Shown: positions 32,285-43,112 of the stretch, in pieces
Position numbering within the stretch: position 1 is the stretch's first letter
Layout of the letters: each line of letters begins with the position of its first letter
Origin: a candidate division SR1 bacterium
Lineage (GTDB): Bacteria; Patescibacteriota; Gracilibacteria; Absconditabacterales; Absconditicoccaceae
Length of the DNA: 51,055 nt
Assembly (NCBI GenBank): GCA_026397515.1
Contig: JAPLUU010000022.1
Coordinates: 1-51,055, forward strand
Reading direction: 5' to 3'
Notes under the pieces: model-generated
Seen by the model: the letters and a program-made list of their open reading frames with translations, nothing else
The model's database searches: none
Told to the model about the DNA's origin: nothing
Made by a program: the position numbers and the translations under genes

Positions 32285-32713
32285 TCTGATTTTTTCAATA
32301 CTCGGCAAACTGATCCACGCACATGCATTACCATATCACGTCTTATCTATAGAGAAGGGCGTGATTTTTTTTGGATGCTTTAAAAAAACTAAGATACAAT
32401 ATGTTTTCGGTTGAGCCCATTTGTATGCTCAGTCCAAGGATCCATGAAAAGCTATACCTCCAGATCATCAATAGGTTGTAATTATTTCATGAAGCTCTTC
32501 ATCGGTATAGTGATCATATTGAAGTACCTTAGCGACAGTAGCCGAAGCAGTAACCGGTTTAGCGGCATCTTTAAAATATACCGTATCTCAAGCCTTGATT
32601 TTATTCCACGGTGCGACTTTCATCATATATCGTCTAGATTCTATCGTCTTCTCTCCCGAAAGAATTTTTGGAATCAATTTCCGTTTAGGATTCATAATAG
32701 CAAGATGATCCAT
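32279..32713 (-). CDS. ASCH domain protein
   Basis: 144 residues. MNPKRKLIPKILSGEKTIES, then WNKIKAGDTVYFKD and ASATVAKVLQY match the ASCH fold (GEKTIE.R motif, GD.V..., A.V), an RNA-binding beta barrel related to PUA. It starts 3 bases after the stop of the upstream methyltransferase gene, so the two form an operon. The C-terminal ~35 codons run through the terminator hairpin of the convergent 291-aa gene (32335-32374) and end on its stop region; the real protein has no earlier TAA/TAG. Confidence 0.75.
32335..32374 (+). terminator. Terminator of the 291-aa gene, inside the ASCH gene on the other strand
   Basis: ATCACGTC, a long loop, GGCGTGAT followed by eight T. Confidence 0.75.
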
Positions 32714-32715
32714 GA

Positions 32716-33267
32716 TTATTTCTTGTATAAAAATATACTTGGCTTACCATGTTTATCTTTGATTACGTCATACGGTGTATGAACAGCAAATTGAAATGAA
32801 TTAGAAATTATTATGGAATGAGTATTCATATGTTTGAAAATTCGTGGTTCAATCTCTGCCATTTGGACAGGAAGAAGATACGTGTAAATGTAGTCATAAC
32901 GTTTGAGGTTAGCCTGAGAAAAATTTTGTTTATATAGGTTCAGTTTCTTATATCCTAAGACTCGATTAATCAGCTTCCCATAGAGATAGGGAAAGCGCTG
33001 GAGTTCGTACCCATCGCATTGCAATCAAAAGGTTTCAGCAAAAAATCTCATTGCCTTACCATCACCACATCATAAATCTATCAGCTTTTTTCAACGAACT
33101 AATTTTAAATGATGTTTCATCAGACGAATATGCCTATTGAATGAAGGAACATACATCGCTGACTTATCTTTTTTAAACATAAAAACGAGCAATCCGAAGA
33201 TCACCCGTCATGAAAAAAACATAATAGCAATAAGTAATAACGAAAGTATAATTTGTTTACCTATCAT
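32716..33267 (-). CDS. Class I SAM-dependent methyltransferase with membrane anchor
   Basis: 183 residues. An N-terminal hydrophobic segment (IILSLLLIAIMFFSG) is followed by motif I (KLIDLGCGDGKAMRFFAE) and a post-I acidic residue (CDGYELQRF). A later motif is YDYIYTYLLPVQMAEIEPRI. It is short for the family, as in small membrane-linked methyltransferases of the candidate phyla. Substrate unknown. It ends 3 bases before the ASCH start and follows yidC by about 39 bases on the same strand. Confidence 0.8.
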
Positions 33268-33305
33268 ATAACCAAGTTTTAAAATTGAAAATTAGAAATT
33301 GAAAA

Positions 33306-34124
33306 TTATCATTTATGATGTGGATTATGTACCACAACACCCTTTCCTCTACTGGTTCGTTCTCCTCGTTTAGCTTTGAGTAATACTCTATATTGTCGTG
33401 AATATTGTGCCACACTGAAAATCGTTGTAGTAACGATGTAGAGACCTACACCAGTCTGCATACTGTAAACGAATGAACCGATCATAATCACCAAAAAATA
33501 ATTCATCATTCACATCATCTTTCCCATATCAGGTACTTTCTGTCCTGGAATATCTGGTGTTGCTGGTTTAGCAATAGTAGTAAGTTTAGTTTGAAGAAAC
33601 GTAAATATTCAAGCCACAATAGCGAGGATAATATTTTTGGTTCATAAAAGATCGATACCAAAGAAATGAGTATTGATAGCTCCACTAGTAAGTGCATTAG
33701 ATTCTATATAACGAGCACCAAAACTATGGAAGAAACTATACAACCATTCTGGTGGAATAGTAGCAGCAGCCATATGTCTGATTACATAATACAACCCGAT
33801 AAAAACTGGGATTTGGATAAGCATCATCAAACATCATTTGAATGCTCACTTACCATCGGTTTTGAAAACTTTCATAGTTTCTGCAGACAATTTTTTTGGA
33901 TCGTCTTTATATTTTTCTTGAATCTCATTCAATTTTGGTTGAAGTGCTCCCATACCTTTTTGCATATCATTACCAGCAAGTGATTGTTTAATCATAAGCA
34001 ATCTAATGGTAAGCGTCAACAATATGATAGCAACACCCAAGTTACCACCAAATATAGCCAAAAATATCGCCAAAATATTGAAAATAGGACGGTACAAAAT
34101 CTCTGTAAACAACATTCCTAACAT
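33306..34124 (-). CDS. yidC: Membrane protein insertase YidC/Oxa1
   Basis: 272 residues, the short Oxa1-type form without the large periplasmic domain. Family landmarks: GNLGVAIILLTLTIRLLM, LQPKLNEIQEKYKDDPKKLS, MKVFKTDGKGAFKGCLMMLI with the catalytic-groove region QIPVFIGLYYVI, and GVGLYIVTTTIFSVAQ near the C-terminus. It inserts membrane proteins. The tail is basic (RGERTSRGKGVVVHNPHHKG). The last sense codon is TGA (Gly), directly before TAA. frr lies upstream on the same strand. Confidence 0.93.
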
Positions 34125-34197
34125 AATTTGATTTTATATAATAAAATTATTCTAAATTCTATTTTTTTGATTCTAAATTCAAAATTCTAAATTTTTA

Positions 34198-34746
34198 CTA
34201 CATACTCATAACTTCATCAGCTTTATTTTTGATAAGTTCATCGATTTTTTCGTTCATTGATTTTACCAATACATCGATATCTTTTTCATTTCTCTTACTT
34301 TCATCTTCACCAATTTCTTTGGCGTCGAAAATAGTTTTATTATCTTTCATAGCTTCTTGTCTAGCCATTCTAATACGTCATTTCATTTCTTCACCCATAC
34401 TTTTTACTTGTTTAGCTATTTCTATTCTTCTCTCTTGCGTCAATGCAGGTATTCTTACGATAACATAACTTCCTTCATTTTGTGGAGTCAATCATGCATT
34501 AGCATCATAAATAGCTTTTTCTACGTGTTTGAGTTCATTTTTATCTCGTGGTTCTATTTTGATTGTTTGTGCGTCCATGAGAGTTACATGAGCGATTTGA
34601 GGAACTTTCATAGGTCCATATGATGCTTCTACGGTAATATTTTCTACCAATCCAGCTGAAGCTCTTCCCACTTGTAAAGCCTTAAGTTCTCCTACTAAAA
34701 ATTGAATAGCTTTGTCCATTTGTTGACGATGTGGTGTCAAATCCAT
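34198..34746 (-). CDS. frr: Ribosome recycling factor
   Basis: 182 residues, standard RRF length. LKALQVGRASAGLVENITVE, YGPMKVPQIAHVTLMDAQTI, and LTQERRIEIAKQVKSMGEEM with VRIPA match RRF throughout, including the conserved Arg in VGRAS. RRF with EF-G splits post-termination ribosomes. Start ATG 34746. It precedes yidC on the same strand with a 73-base AT-rich gap containing ATTCTAAATT-type repeats. Confidence 0.95.
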
Positions 34747-35160
34747 ACGTTTATTCCAGTTACAAAGTAAATCAGGAAATATAATAACAAATCAGTTCGA
34801 ATTTGCAACAATAAAGAAACTAAAGTCTCCATTGTAATTTCAAAGGATTTCCTTAGTATATAGAAGTTATATAAAGCGTTCTCGCTCTTCATATGTCCTT
34901 CCAGCGTAATTACTCTAGGACATCCTAAGAGTGCCATGGATAGGCGAACAAGGTAGCTGAGACACAATAAAAATCCGATACTTTTTGAGGATTTTCATGA
35001 TGTCGAAGCTATAACGATGATTTTTGATACATAAAATACAAGCGTAAGCGAAGTAATGTATGATTTCAAAAACAATCGGTGTATGAAGAATCATGAGAGC
35101 TTTTTTTTATTAAGAAAAAACTCGACGCCATATATCATTTTATTAATTTCCAACAAAACA
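34747..35160. other. Intergenic region between frr and the DEAD-box gene
   Basis: About 410 bases between divergent genes. It holds a 70-base fragment related to the prsW-like gene (34957-35025). The rest (around 34880-34950) has mixed composition and no recognisable gene or RNA. Promoters for both flanking genes are expected but not clear. Confidence 0.4.
34957..35025 (+). pseudogene. Fragment of the prsW-like gene
   Basis: CTGAGACACAATAAAAA at its start and TCATGATGTCGAAG in its middle match 44703-44769 of the prsW-like gene with scattered changes. Only this ~70-base piece survives. Confidence 0.6.
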
Positions 35161-37113
<1,953 letters not shown>

Positions 37114-37159
37114 TAACGTAAGGGAGGGTTTAAAACGCTCCCCTACAAAAATAAAAAAT

Positions 37160-37187
37160 AACTCTGTTCAAACAACAGAGTTTTTTT
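37160..37187 (+). terminator. Terminator after the DEAD-box gene
   Basis: AACTCTGTT, loop, AACAGAGTT followed by T-run. Confidence 0.85.
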
Positions 37188-37201
37188 AATAATATCAACA
37201 A

Positions 37202-37447
37202 TCAGTGAGTAGAAAATGTTTTTTGTGCGTTGTGTTTTTTTTTAAAACAAAACCACCAAACAAGAAATGCGCTCCCAACTATCACAGCACAGATTTCAAT
37301 AACCCAAACACGCTGCTCATAAGCAGAAAGTAAGGGAAATTGATGTATAGCATGTATAAAAGCATATACATATGCTTTAGGGACAAACACTAAGAACACC
37401 AGCAAAAATAAGAGAACCAAGCCGATGGCTTGAAATAATTTTTTCAT
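37202..37447 (-). CDS. Small two-helix membrane protein, probably recently acquired
   Basis: 81 residues, two membrane segments (AIGLVLLFLLVFLVFVPKAY and VWVIEICAVIVGSAFLVWWF). Three features set it apart from the resident genes. It has a strong Shine-Dalgarno site (AAAGGAGG, 7 bases before ATG 37447), its frame ends at TGA, and its composition is more GC-rich. If TGA is read as Gly, translation continues 25 residues through the helicase terminator to a TAA at 37127. No family recognised. Best explained as a gene from a standard-code bacterium. Confidence 0.65.
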   Translation of the reverse strand: MKKLFQAIGLVLLFLLVFLVFVPKAYVYAFIHAIHQFPLLSAYEQRVWVIEICAVIVGSAFLVWWFCFKKKHNAQKTFSTH

Positions 37448-37552
37448 ATTTCCTCCTTTTGTTAGAACAATATATATACGGATTTCCTGATAAATTTCTA
37501 GAAAAAACACATAAAATAATTAAGATGATGACACTATAAAATCAGTGATATA

Positions 37553-37810
37553 TTATTTAGATCATGAAAAAAAAGTAGATGAATTAATGTTCAACAAACG
37601 TACAAGTTCTTGTTTATATGCACAAATAGTATGATCACATTGTGTTTGTGTGCGACAATGTTTTTGTAACCTTGTAGCAGCAGCAGCTCAATTAAAAAGG
37701 TTATCATGAGCAAGTACAGGGGTGTCTGTAGTCACGATAAATCAATGTCAAAAAGATGTATAGGAAAATCCAAGGGAACAATTTTTTTCTTCTTGAGGAG
37801 TACTTCTCAT
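37553..37810 (-). CDS. Small Cys/His-containing hypothetical protein
   Basis: 85 residues with five Cys and four His (NCSLGFSYTS, HCRTQTQCDHTICAYKQELV), possibly metal-binding. TGA glycines indicate a resident gene. It lies 79 bases downstream of the NDK-like gene on the same strand and is probably cotranscribed. No family recognised. Confidence 0.55.
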
Positions 37811-37889
37811 AATCAAATACTAGTAATTAAAATATATGAAGATATTTTTTATAAAGGAATCGGCAGCATTTGCTACCGAGTTTAAGAAA

Positions 37890-38297
37890 TTAGATACTAA
37901 TTTCAGGATAAAATAAATGCATTAATGTTTTTAAATGTTTCTCATCACGAGGACAAGCAACACTATTTTCCCCGAACAATTTCGTCAAGGTTCCCAAAGG
38001 AGCTTCTTCTATAGTATTCGGACCAACGAAAGCAATCAAATCTGTGAGTGCATGTTCTTTTTCTAGGAGGACAATTCTTACAGGAGATTTTATAAGTATA
38101 GCAACAGCCATATGATTAAGCTGACAATACGTATCTTTTAAAATTATCTCCAAATCACCCCTACTCAAAATAGTTTCTTTGATTAATGCTGGACGAAGAA
38201 CAAATGCCTTATCACGAAGTAATGCCTTAATTTTGGGGAAATCACTAGTAACACGATTAAAAACAAAAAGAAGTGTTTTTTGATCTCGCATAAACAT
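37890..38297 (-). CDS. Nucleoside-diphosphate-kinase-like protein lacking the catalytic His
   Basis: 135 residues, NDK length. The segment SPVRIVLLEKEHALTDLIAF, followed by VGPNTIEEAPLGTLTKLFGE and the C-terminal HLFYPEI, follows NDK (SGPVVV.VLEG.NAV....LVG.T.P..A..GT.R..F) closely. The active-site stretch that should read N.xHGSDS is NSVACPRDE, so the phosphate-accepting His is absent. The N-terminal KPD motif is also lost. It is probably a pseudoenzyme or regulatory protein, not an NTP-producing kinase. No TGA codons (four Gly only). A second start two codons later (MRDQ) is possible. Confidence 0.65.
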   Translation of the reverse strand: MFMRDQKTLLFVFNRVTSDFPKIKALLRDKAFVLRPALIKETILSRGDLEIILKDTYCQLNHMAVAILIKSPVRIVLLEKEHALTDLIAFVGPNTIEEAPLGTLTKLFGENSVACPRDEKHLKTLMHLFYPEISI

Positions 38298-38411
38298 GTT
38301 TTTTTATTGTTATTATTTTGTTTTTTGACAAAAAATACTATAAATATATAAACAACAAAGTCAAGAGATCTTAGTCAGGGTTTCTCATTGAAAAATTATA
38401 GTGAATAACTA

Positions 38412-38554
38412 GACTCGAAAAAACAATGAACGATGAATAATGAAAAATGAAAAATGAGGGATTTACTAGGAATGAACTATTGTAAATTACAATAGTCAAT
38501 AATGATACAATTCACACATTATTCATTATTAATTTTAAATTATTAATTAAGTTT
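38412..38554 (-). repeat. MITE-like palindromic repeat, copy 2
   Basis: Reverse-orientation copy of the unit at 22071-22212. It has the same central palindrome ACTATTGTAAATTACAATAGT (38476-38496), AATGTGTGAATTGT on the minus strand, and ATTTTTCATTATTCAT at the far end. It lies directly upstream of dnaX, as copy 1 lies upstream of the exonuclease gene. Confidence 0.75.
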
Positions 38555-38557
38555 GAA

Positions 38558-39562
38558 ATGTCATTAGCAAACAAGTATCGTCCACAAACCTTTGATACCA
38601 TCATCGGACAGAATCATATTACAGAAATTCTCAAAGCACAAATGAGCACACACAAACAAATGCATCATAATTTTTTGCTCTTCGGACCAAGAGGAACAGG
38701 AAAAACAACAGCTGCAAGAATCTTAGCCAAAGCACTCAACTGCTTAAACTTGCAAGACGGAAATCCGTGCAATACTTGTGCAAACTGCCAAATGATTAAT
38801 GAAGGAAAAACACTAGATTATGTAGAGATCGATGCCGCTTCACATACCGGAGTAGAAAATATTAGAGAAGAAATTTTGGATAAAGCTGCGTACCCACCCG
38901 CAAGTCTCAAAAAGAAAATCTACGTCATAGATGAAGTACATATGTTGAGTAAATGAGCATTTAATGCATTATTGAAAACTATCGAAGAACCGAGAGACAA
39001 TGTCTGTTTTATCCTTGCAACTACGGACATTCAAAAAGTCCCTGAGACTATTATTTCTCGTTGTCAGGTATTCAATTTCAAAAAGGTAGACAAAAACGAG
39101 ATGAGTAAACATCTCAAAAGCATAGTAGCACAAGAAGAGTTGATCGCAACAGATGAAGCGATAGATTTGATAGCAAAAATATCTGAATGATGCGTTCGTG
39201 ACGCGGTCAAATACATAGACCAAGTGAGCGTTCTCGGAAATATTGATGAAGCACATATTACAAAATTTCTCGGCGTAGCGTCAGAGACATTGATCAAAGA
39301 TTTCTTAGGATTGATACAAGGTGGCGATGCAAAAATTATTTTTGAAAAAGTAGATGAGATTCATAATCAAGGAATTGACTTGAATAACTTTGCAAAACAA
39401 ACGTTAATGCACATTGATGAAATTTTTCTTGAAGATATACAATTTTCTACCCAAATATCTGAAACATTCACGGATATTATTGGAAACATCAGATATTATC
39501 CATATCCTGCGATCGTCTACAAAGTCGCGATACATAAACATATTCAAAGAAACACAAAATAA
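38558..39562 (+). CDS. dnaX: DNA polymerase III gamma/tau subunit (clamp loader), short form
   Basis: 334 residues, covering AAA+ domains I-III only. NKYRPQTFDTIIGQNHI, Walker A GPRGTGKTT, the zinc cluster (CLNLQDGNPCNTCANC), DEVHMLSK, and the SRC sensor in IISRCQVFNFKK identify DnaX. It loads the sliding clamp. E. coli DnaX has 643 residues; the tau-specific C-terminus is missing here. A small downstream gene may supply part of it. Conserved Gly residues use TGA (LSKGAFNALLK). Confidence 0.93.
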
Positions 39563-39586
39563 ATTTAGATATATTATCTACTATCC

Positions 39587-39877
39587 ATGGAAGAAAACGA
39601 AAAAACGTTTGAAAATATTCTCGTTCAATTGATAGAAAAAATAGAGAAACCATCTATCAAAAACAGCCTCAAAGACACCCTGATAATAAACAAAATCACC
39701 AGTGATGGAGTGTATATTATCACCATCAGTAAAGTAGCACAACTGATTTTTAGTAATAATGAAAATATGAAACATATCGAAGATAAACTCAGTGAAGTCA
39801 TGGAAAAACCAATAGCTATCCACATAACATTTGAAAATAAAGACAGTTATTTTGCAAGGAAACTAGAAAACATCTAA
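39587..39877 (+). CDS. Small protein after dnaX, possibly detached DnaX C-terminal domain
   Basis: 96 residues. Beta/alpha pattern ITSDGVYIITISKVAQLIFS and a final EKPIAIHITFENKDSYFARK resemble the C-terminal KH-like segment of DnaX in many bacteria. The gene starts 24 bases after dnaX, on the same strand and without a terminator, consistent with a split subunit. No TGA, but very few glycines. The function is inferred from position and weak sequence character only. Confidence 0.55.
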   Translation: MEENEKTFENILVQLIEKIEKPSIKNSLKDTLIINKITSDGVYIITISKVAQLIFSNNENMKHIEDKLSEVMEKPIAIHITFENKDSYFARKLENI

Positions 39878-39904
39878 GCTATGAATATAATATTTTTTTG
39901 AATA

Positions 39905-39933
39905 AAAAAAATGCTACCGTCAATAACGGCAGC
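39905..39933 (-). terminator. Terminator of the 329-aa gene
   Basis: On the minus strand TGCTGCCGT, loop, ACGGTAGCA followed by eight T. It lies between convergent genes. Confidence 0.8.
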
Positions 39934-39969
39934 ACTATGATAAAAGTAATCTAAGAATACTGATTACAA

Positions 39970-40959
39970 TTATTCTTTATTAAAGGTAACGATTTTGAAT
40001 CCCTGGCGAACTCCTATAGTTGAGAAATCAGCCATCTGTTCTTGAGGAATATTACCCTTTATAAGGGTCCAGAAAAACTTATTCAAAAGGTCTATCTGGA
40101 ACTCCAATACATCAATTTCTTCAGAAAGATTTTTGACAGTAAGAACATCCGGATGGTTTTCATCTATAGGAACACATAAACGGTTAGCTCCCAAAGAACG
40201 AGGTCCGATAGATAGTACAATACCTGAAGTAAAGAATGCATCACCACCTTCAAGCGTATCCTTTTCTTTCTTTTTGGATTTTTGTTCTTCAAACAAGGTG
40301 GAATACACCGTCCAGAGAGCTTTTTCGAAATCCGTCATTTCACGAATAAATACTTCGCCGTCTTTGAGTTCAGCATCTTCATCAATGAATTGTTTGGATT
40401 CCATAATAGCGATTACCGGCTCCAGAAAGGTACCTTTTAACGAAACCTGCAGCATTTCTTCCAGCGACATCTCTTCAGCACCCGGGAACAATTCAAAGAT
40501 TTCAAGTGTATCAATCTCCGTTGAGGTGGTAACCTGAAAGTCTGAACATAACATGATATCTTCCAATCCCAATTTTTGTACATTCAACCGTGATTGAAGA
40601 AGACCGAACATGAGTTCATGAACCATTTCTCTGCCTTCGATTTCTTTTTTGATTTCAGTAATTTCCTTGATGAAAGGACAGTGATCTGGCTCCAATTCTA
40701 TCAATGTAAAACAGAGACGGCTAGGGATGCCACCAGTGCAACTACCCAACGCTTCCATCTTAGCAACGATACCATCAGATTCCAAAACCGTCAAGCAAGC
40801 TTTCTCCAAAGGAGACATTCTCCCGATAATAATAGAACCGGCAGGGATCTCATTTTTAGAACTTACGAACTCTTTGGACTCCATGATTGCCAAAACTTTT
40901 TCAAATGCGGGAACTCCTTTGAGGAGCTCAACCAAAGATAATTTTTTTTTCTCTTCCAT
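39970..40959 (-). CDS. Tandem-duplicated hypothetical protein, UGA-free and GC-richer
   Basis: 329 residues in two related halves: FEKVLAIMESKEFVSSKNEI / AGSIIIGRMSPLEKACLTVL and EPVIAIMESKQFIDEDAELK / DGEVFIREMTDFEKALWTV. Each half ends in a long helical stretch. No membrane segment or known motif. It contains about 20 glycines and none uses TGA, and base composition is clearly GC-richer than its neighbours, suggesting acquisition from a standard-code genome. A promoter resembling TTGACT...TATAGT lies upstream, with no Shine-Dalgarno site. Confidence 0.7.
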   Translation of the reverse strand: MEEKKKLSLVELLKGVPAFEKVLAIMESKEFVSSKNEIPAGSIIIGRMSPLEKACLTVLESDGIVAKMEALGSCTGGIPSRLCFTLIELEPDHCPFIKEITEIKKEIEGREMVHELMFGLLQSRLNVQKLGLEDIMLCSDFQVTTSTEIDTLEIFELFPGAEEMSLEEMLQVSLKGTFLEPVIAIMESKQFIDEDAELKDGEVFIREMTDFEKALWTVYSTLFEEQKSKKKEKDTLEGGDAFFTSGIVLSIGPRSLGANRLCVPIDENHPDVLTVKNLSEEIDVLEFQIDLLNKFFWTLIKGNIPQEQMADFSTIGVRQGFKIVTFNKE

Positions 40960-41066
40960 AAAAACTTTATTTTTTGTTTATTTTGTGAAAATACTATAAG
41001 TATTAGATAGATTAAGTCAAGAGAATATAAAAAAAGTAGCAATACAACTATTATAAGAAATACATC

Positions 41067-41588
41067 TTAATATTCTTCAGATTCAACTTCTTTTCCAAGA
41101 TCATCAAGCAAAAATGCTAATCTTTGAAAAGGATCTTGATATTTTTGTATATAAGGATGTTTGATATCAGGAGGTAATATAGCCCAAAGAAAACGAGCAT
41201 GAATTTTTCTTGTATGTCAGTCTTCAAATTCCAAGACAACAAAACTTTTTTCATCAATGACGTCGTTATCAATATTCTTTACTGTAATAATAACATTTTT
41301 TGCATTTACAAACTCGGTAAAAAACAGCTGAATATCATCTTTACTATTTTGATCTTTAAGTTTTTTGATAAAAATACGTCAAAAAAGTGGTGCATAAAAA
41401 TCCAGATCATAAGCTTGAATATCTGTATGTACATAAGCAATCTGCTGTAAAGTTTGGTCAGTAATCTTTTTAATAGGTGTCTCAGTATTTTTTTGTGTAT
41501 TAGAAAAATTATCAAGCGTAAGATATCAACTTCCAAACGCTTTCATGATAGTATTTTTACGTGCTCACTTTCATTTTCACATATACAT
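41067..41588 (-). CDS. Hypothetical protein, basic Gly-rich N-terminus
   Basis: 173 residues. It starts MYMGKGKGARKNTIMKAFGS, slightly reminiscent of ribosomal protein bTHX (MGKGDKKTRRGK), but the rest is an unrelated acidic, beta-containing domain (IQLFFTEFVNAKNVIITVKN). ATG 41582 is an alternative start. TGA glycines present. The upstream 190-aa gene ends 22 bases before, on the same strand, likely one operon. Function unknown. Confidence 0.55.
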
Positions 41589-41610
41589 ATCATCGTATAT
41601 AAAATTTTAA

Positions 41611-42183
41611 TTAGTAGAAACTATCAACATGATTATCAGAATCAGACTCTTGATTTAACTCATAATCATCAAGAGATTTTGGAGAAGGATTTCAGAAAGA
41701 GCTCTCGATATCGCGGTAATAATCTAACATTCCATGAAGATCAGACATACTTGGACCAAAGTCTCAGACAGAGGTAGCAGACAAGAGTTTTTGAGTAAGA
41801 TATCTTTCTATATACTTATGAGAAGCATTTTGAGTAAAACTAGTTTTTTCAAATGTATCAAGAATACTTTGGAAAAATTTTACGATATACGAATCTATAA
41901 ATAAAAGTTCTTCAAAAGAAAAATCATTGAGTTTTTTATCAGAATCAAAAAAATCAGGAAACTTTTCGGTAAGATTATGCTCCAAAAGAGATCAAAGCGT
42001 AGTATGTTTATCGTCTTTAAGAGTAATAGTAATTCCATACAAAAATTTTATATCTTTCCATATAGTATCGAATATTTCTCTCTTTTGGATAAAGTCAGGA
42101 GTAATAATTAACGTTGAAAATAATATATCACGTTCTGATGGTAGTTGATGTATTGATGATACAATAGGAGAGAGTTTTTCCAT
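41611..42183 (-). CDS. Hypothetical acidic helical protein
   Basis: 190 residues, mostly helical and acidic, ending in a Ser/Asp-rich tail (LNQESDSDNHVDSFY). No membrane segment, no motif recognised. A TTGACT...TATAAG promoter lies about 50 bases upstream on the minus strand. Start ATG 42183; it is the first gene of a probable two-gene unit with 41067-41588. Confidence 0.55.
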
Positions 42184-42340
42184 ATACAAAAAAAAATCAA
42201 ATAAAGTTTTTATCTTATAAACATTTAAACAGAAAAGTCAATACAACTATGTAAGGTATACTTTGAATATTCTGATAATGAAATACAAAAAATTATATCT
42301 TAGAAGATAAATATCTGATGAAAATCATGATACATATCAA

Positions 42341-42616
42341 TTAATGTAATACTTTTCTATATCCTCCTATATCACCTTTGAGAAATTTAGCGACTCTAGC
42401 TATAGTGGTTGAAGAAGCTCATGTGGTATGTTCAATTGCTTTGTAATTTTCACCAGCATGAAGTCTCTTTGCAATATCAAATCTAAGGGAAAATTCTGCG
42501 ATTTCATCCTCAGTGAGAAGGTCTCTCAAAAAAGAGAAAACATCATGTTTATTTTTCAACGAAAGAAATGCTTCCTGGAGATCCAAAGAGATTTTTTGTA
42601 AATGATGTGAGTCCAT
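42341..42616 (-). CDS. TrpR/YerC family DNA-binding protein
   Basis: 91 residues. The helix-turn-helix core (FLRDLLTEDEIAEFSLRFDI and TTGASSTTIARVAKFLKGD) matches the Trp-repressor/YerC family. These bind operator DNA as dimers; YerC-type members are not always tryptophan-responsive. The protein starts near the tRNA-His gene on the opposite strand. Targets unknown. Confidence 0.83.
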
Positions 42617-42725
42617 AAGATATTTTTATAGATAAATATACGTATATATACTGATTAAAAACTTTATTACAATAAAGTATTGCAATAGAATAAAAAATCA
42701 ATATACTTTACTCAGATAAAGTATT

Positions 42726-42803
42726 GGCGGTCGTAGCTCAGCTGGTTAGAGTGCTTGCCTGTGACGCAGGATGTCGCGAGTTCGAATCTCGTCGACCGCC
42801 CCA
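42726..42803 (+). tRNA. tRNA-His (GTG anticodon), CCA encoded
   Basis: G-1 opposite C73, the histidine identity pair, precedes acceptor GCGGTCG/CGACCGC. Anticodon arm CTTGC/CTGTGAC/GCAGG gives GUG. T arm GCGAG/TTCGAAT/CTCGT. CCA encoded at 42801-42803. Confidence 0.94.
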
Positions 42804-42911
42804 TTTCATTTATCATTATGTCAAAACTATGATAGTAACTATCAATAAGACACTTCATCTCCACTATGTCTTCCATCGCAGATAAGTTTTTCCGATAATA
42901 AATTTATATAT

Positions 42912-42939
42912 GCTCCCGGGAAGATGGGAGTTTTTTTAT
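42912..42939 (+). terminator. Terminator after tRNA-His
   Basis: CTCCC, loop, GGGAG followed by seven T. Confidence 0.8.
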
Positions 42940-42956
42940 ACTATAATTATATAAAA

Positions 42957-43112
42957 ATGTGTGAAAAAATAAGCGATATTTGAGAAGCCATAAATAAAAA
43001 CATTGATATAATACAAATAACAATTACACAAGATCTCAAAGAAAATATTGATAGTAATATATCCAAAGAGCAAGATGAAGATGAAGAAAACTATATATTA
43101 TGACTAGCATAG
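42957..43112 (+). CDS. Possible small acidic protein
   Basis: 51 residues (MCEKISDIGEAINKNIDIIQ, ending YILGLA), acidic, two TGA glycines. It converges with prmC with no gap. No Shine-Dalgarno (none expected). It may be a real microprotein or chance. Confidence 0.35.

Noticed and set aside
41067-41588. Ribosomal protein bTHX
   Set aside because: Only the first dozen residues look similar; the remaining 160 do not fit.
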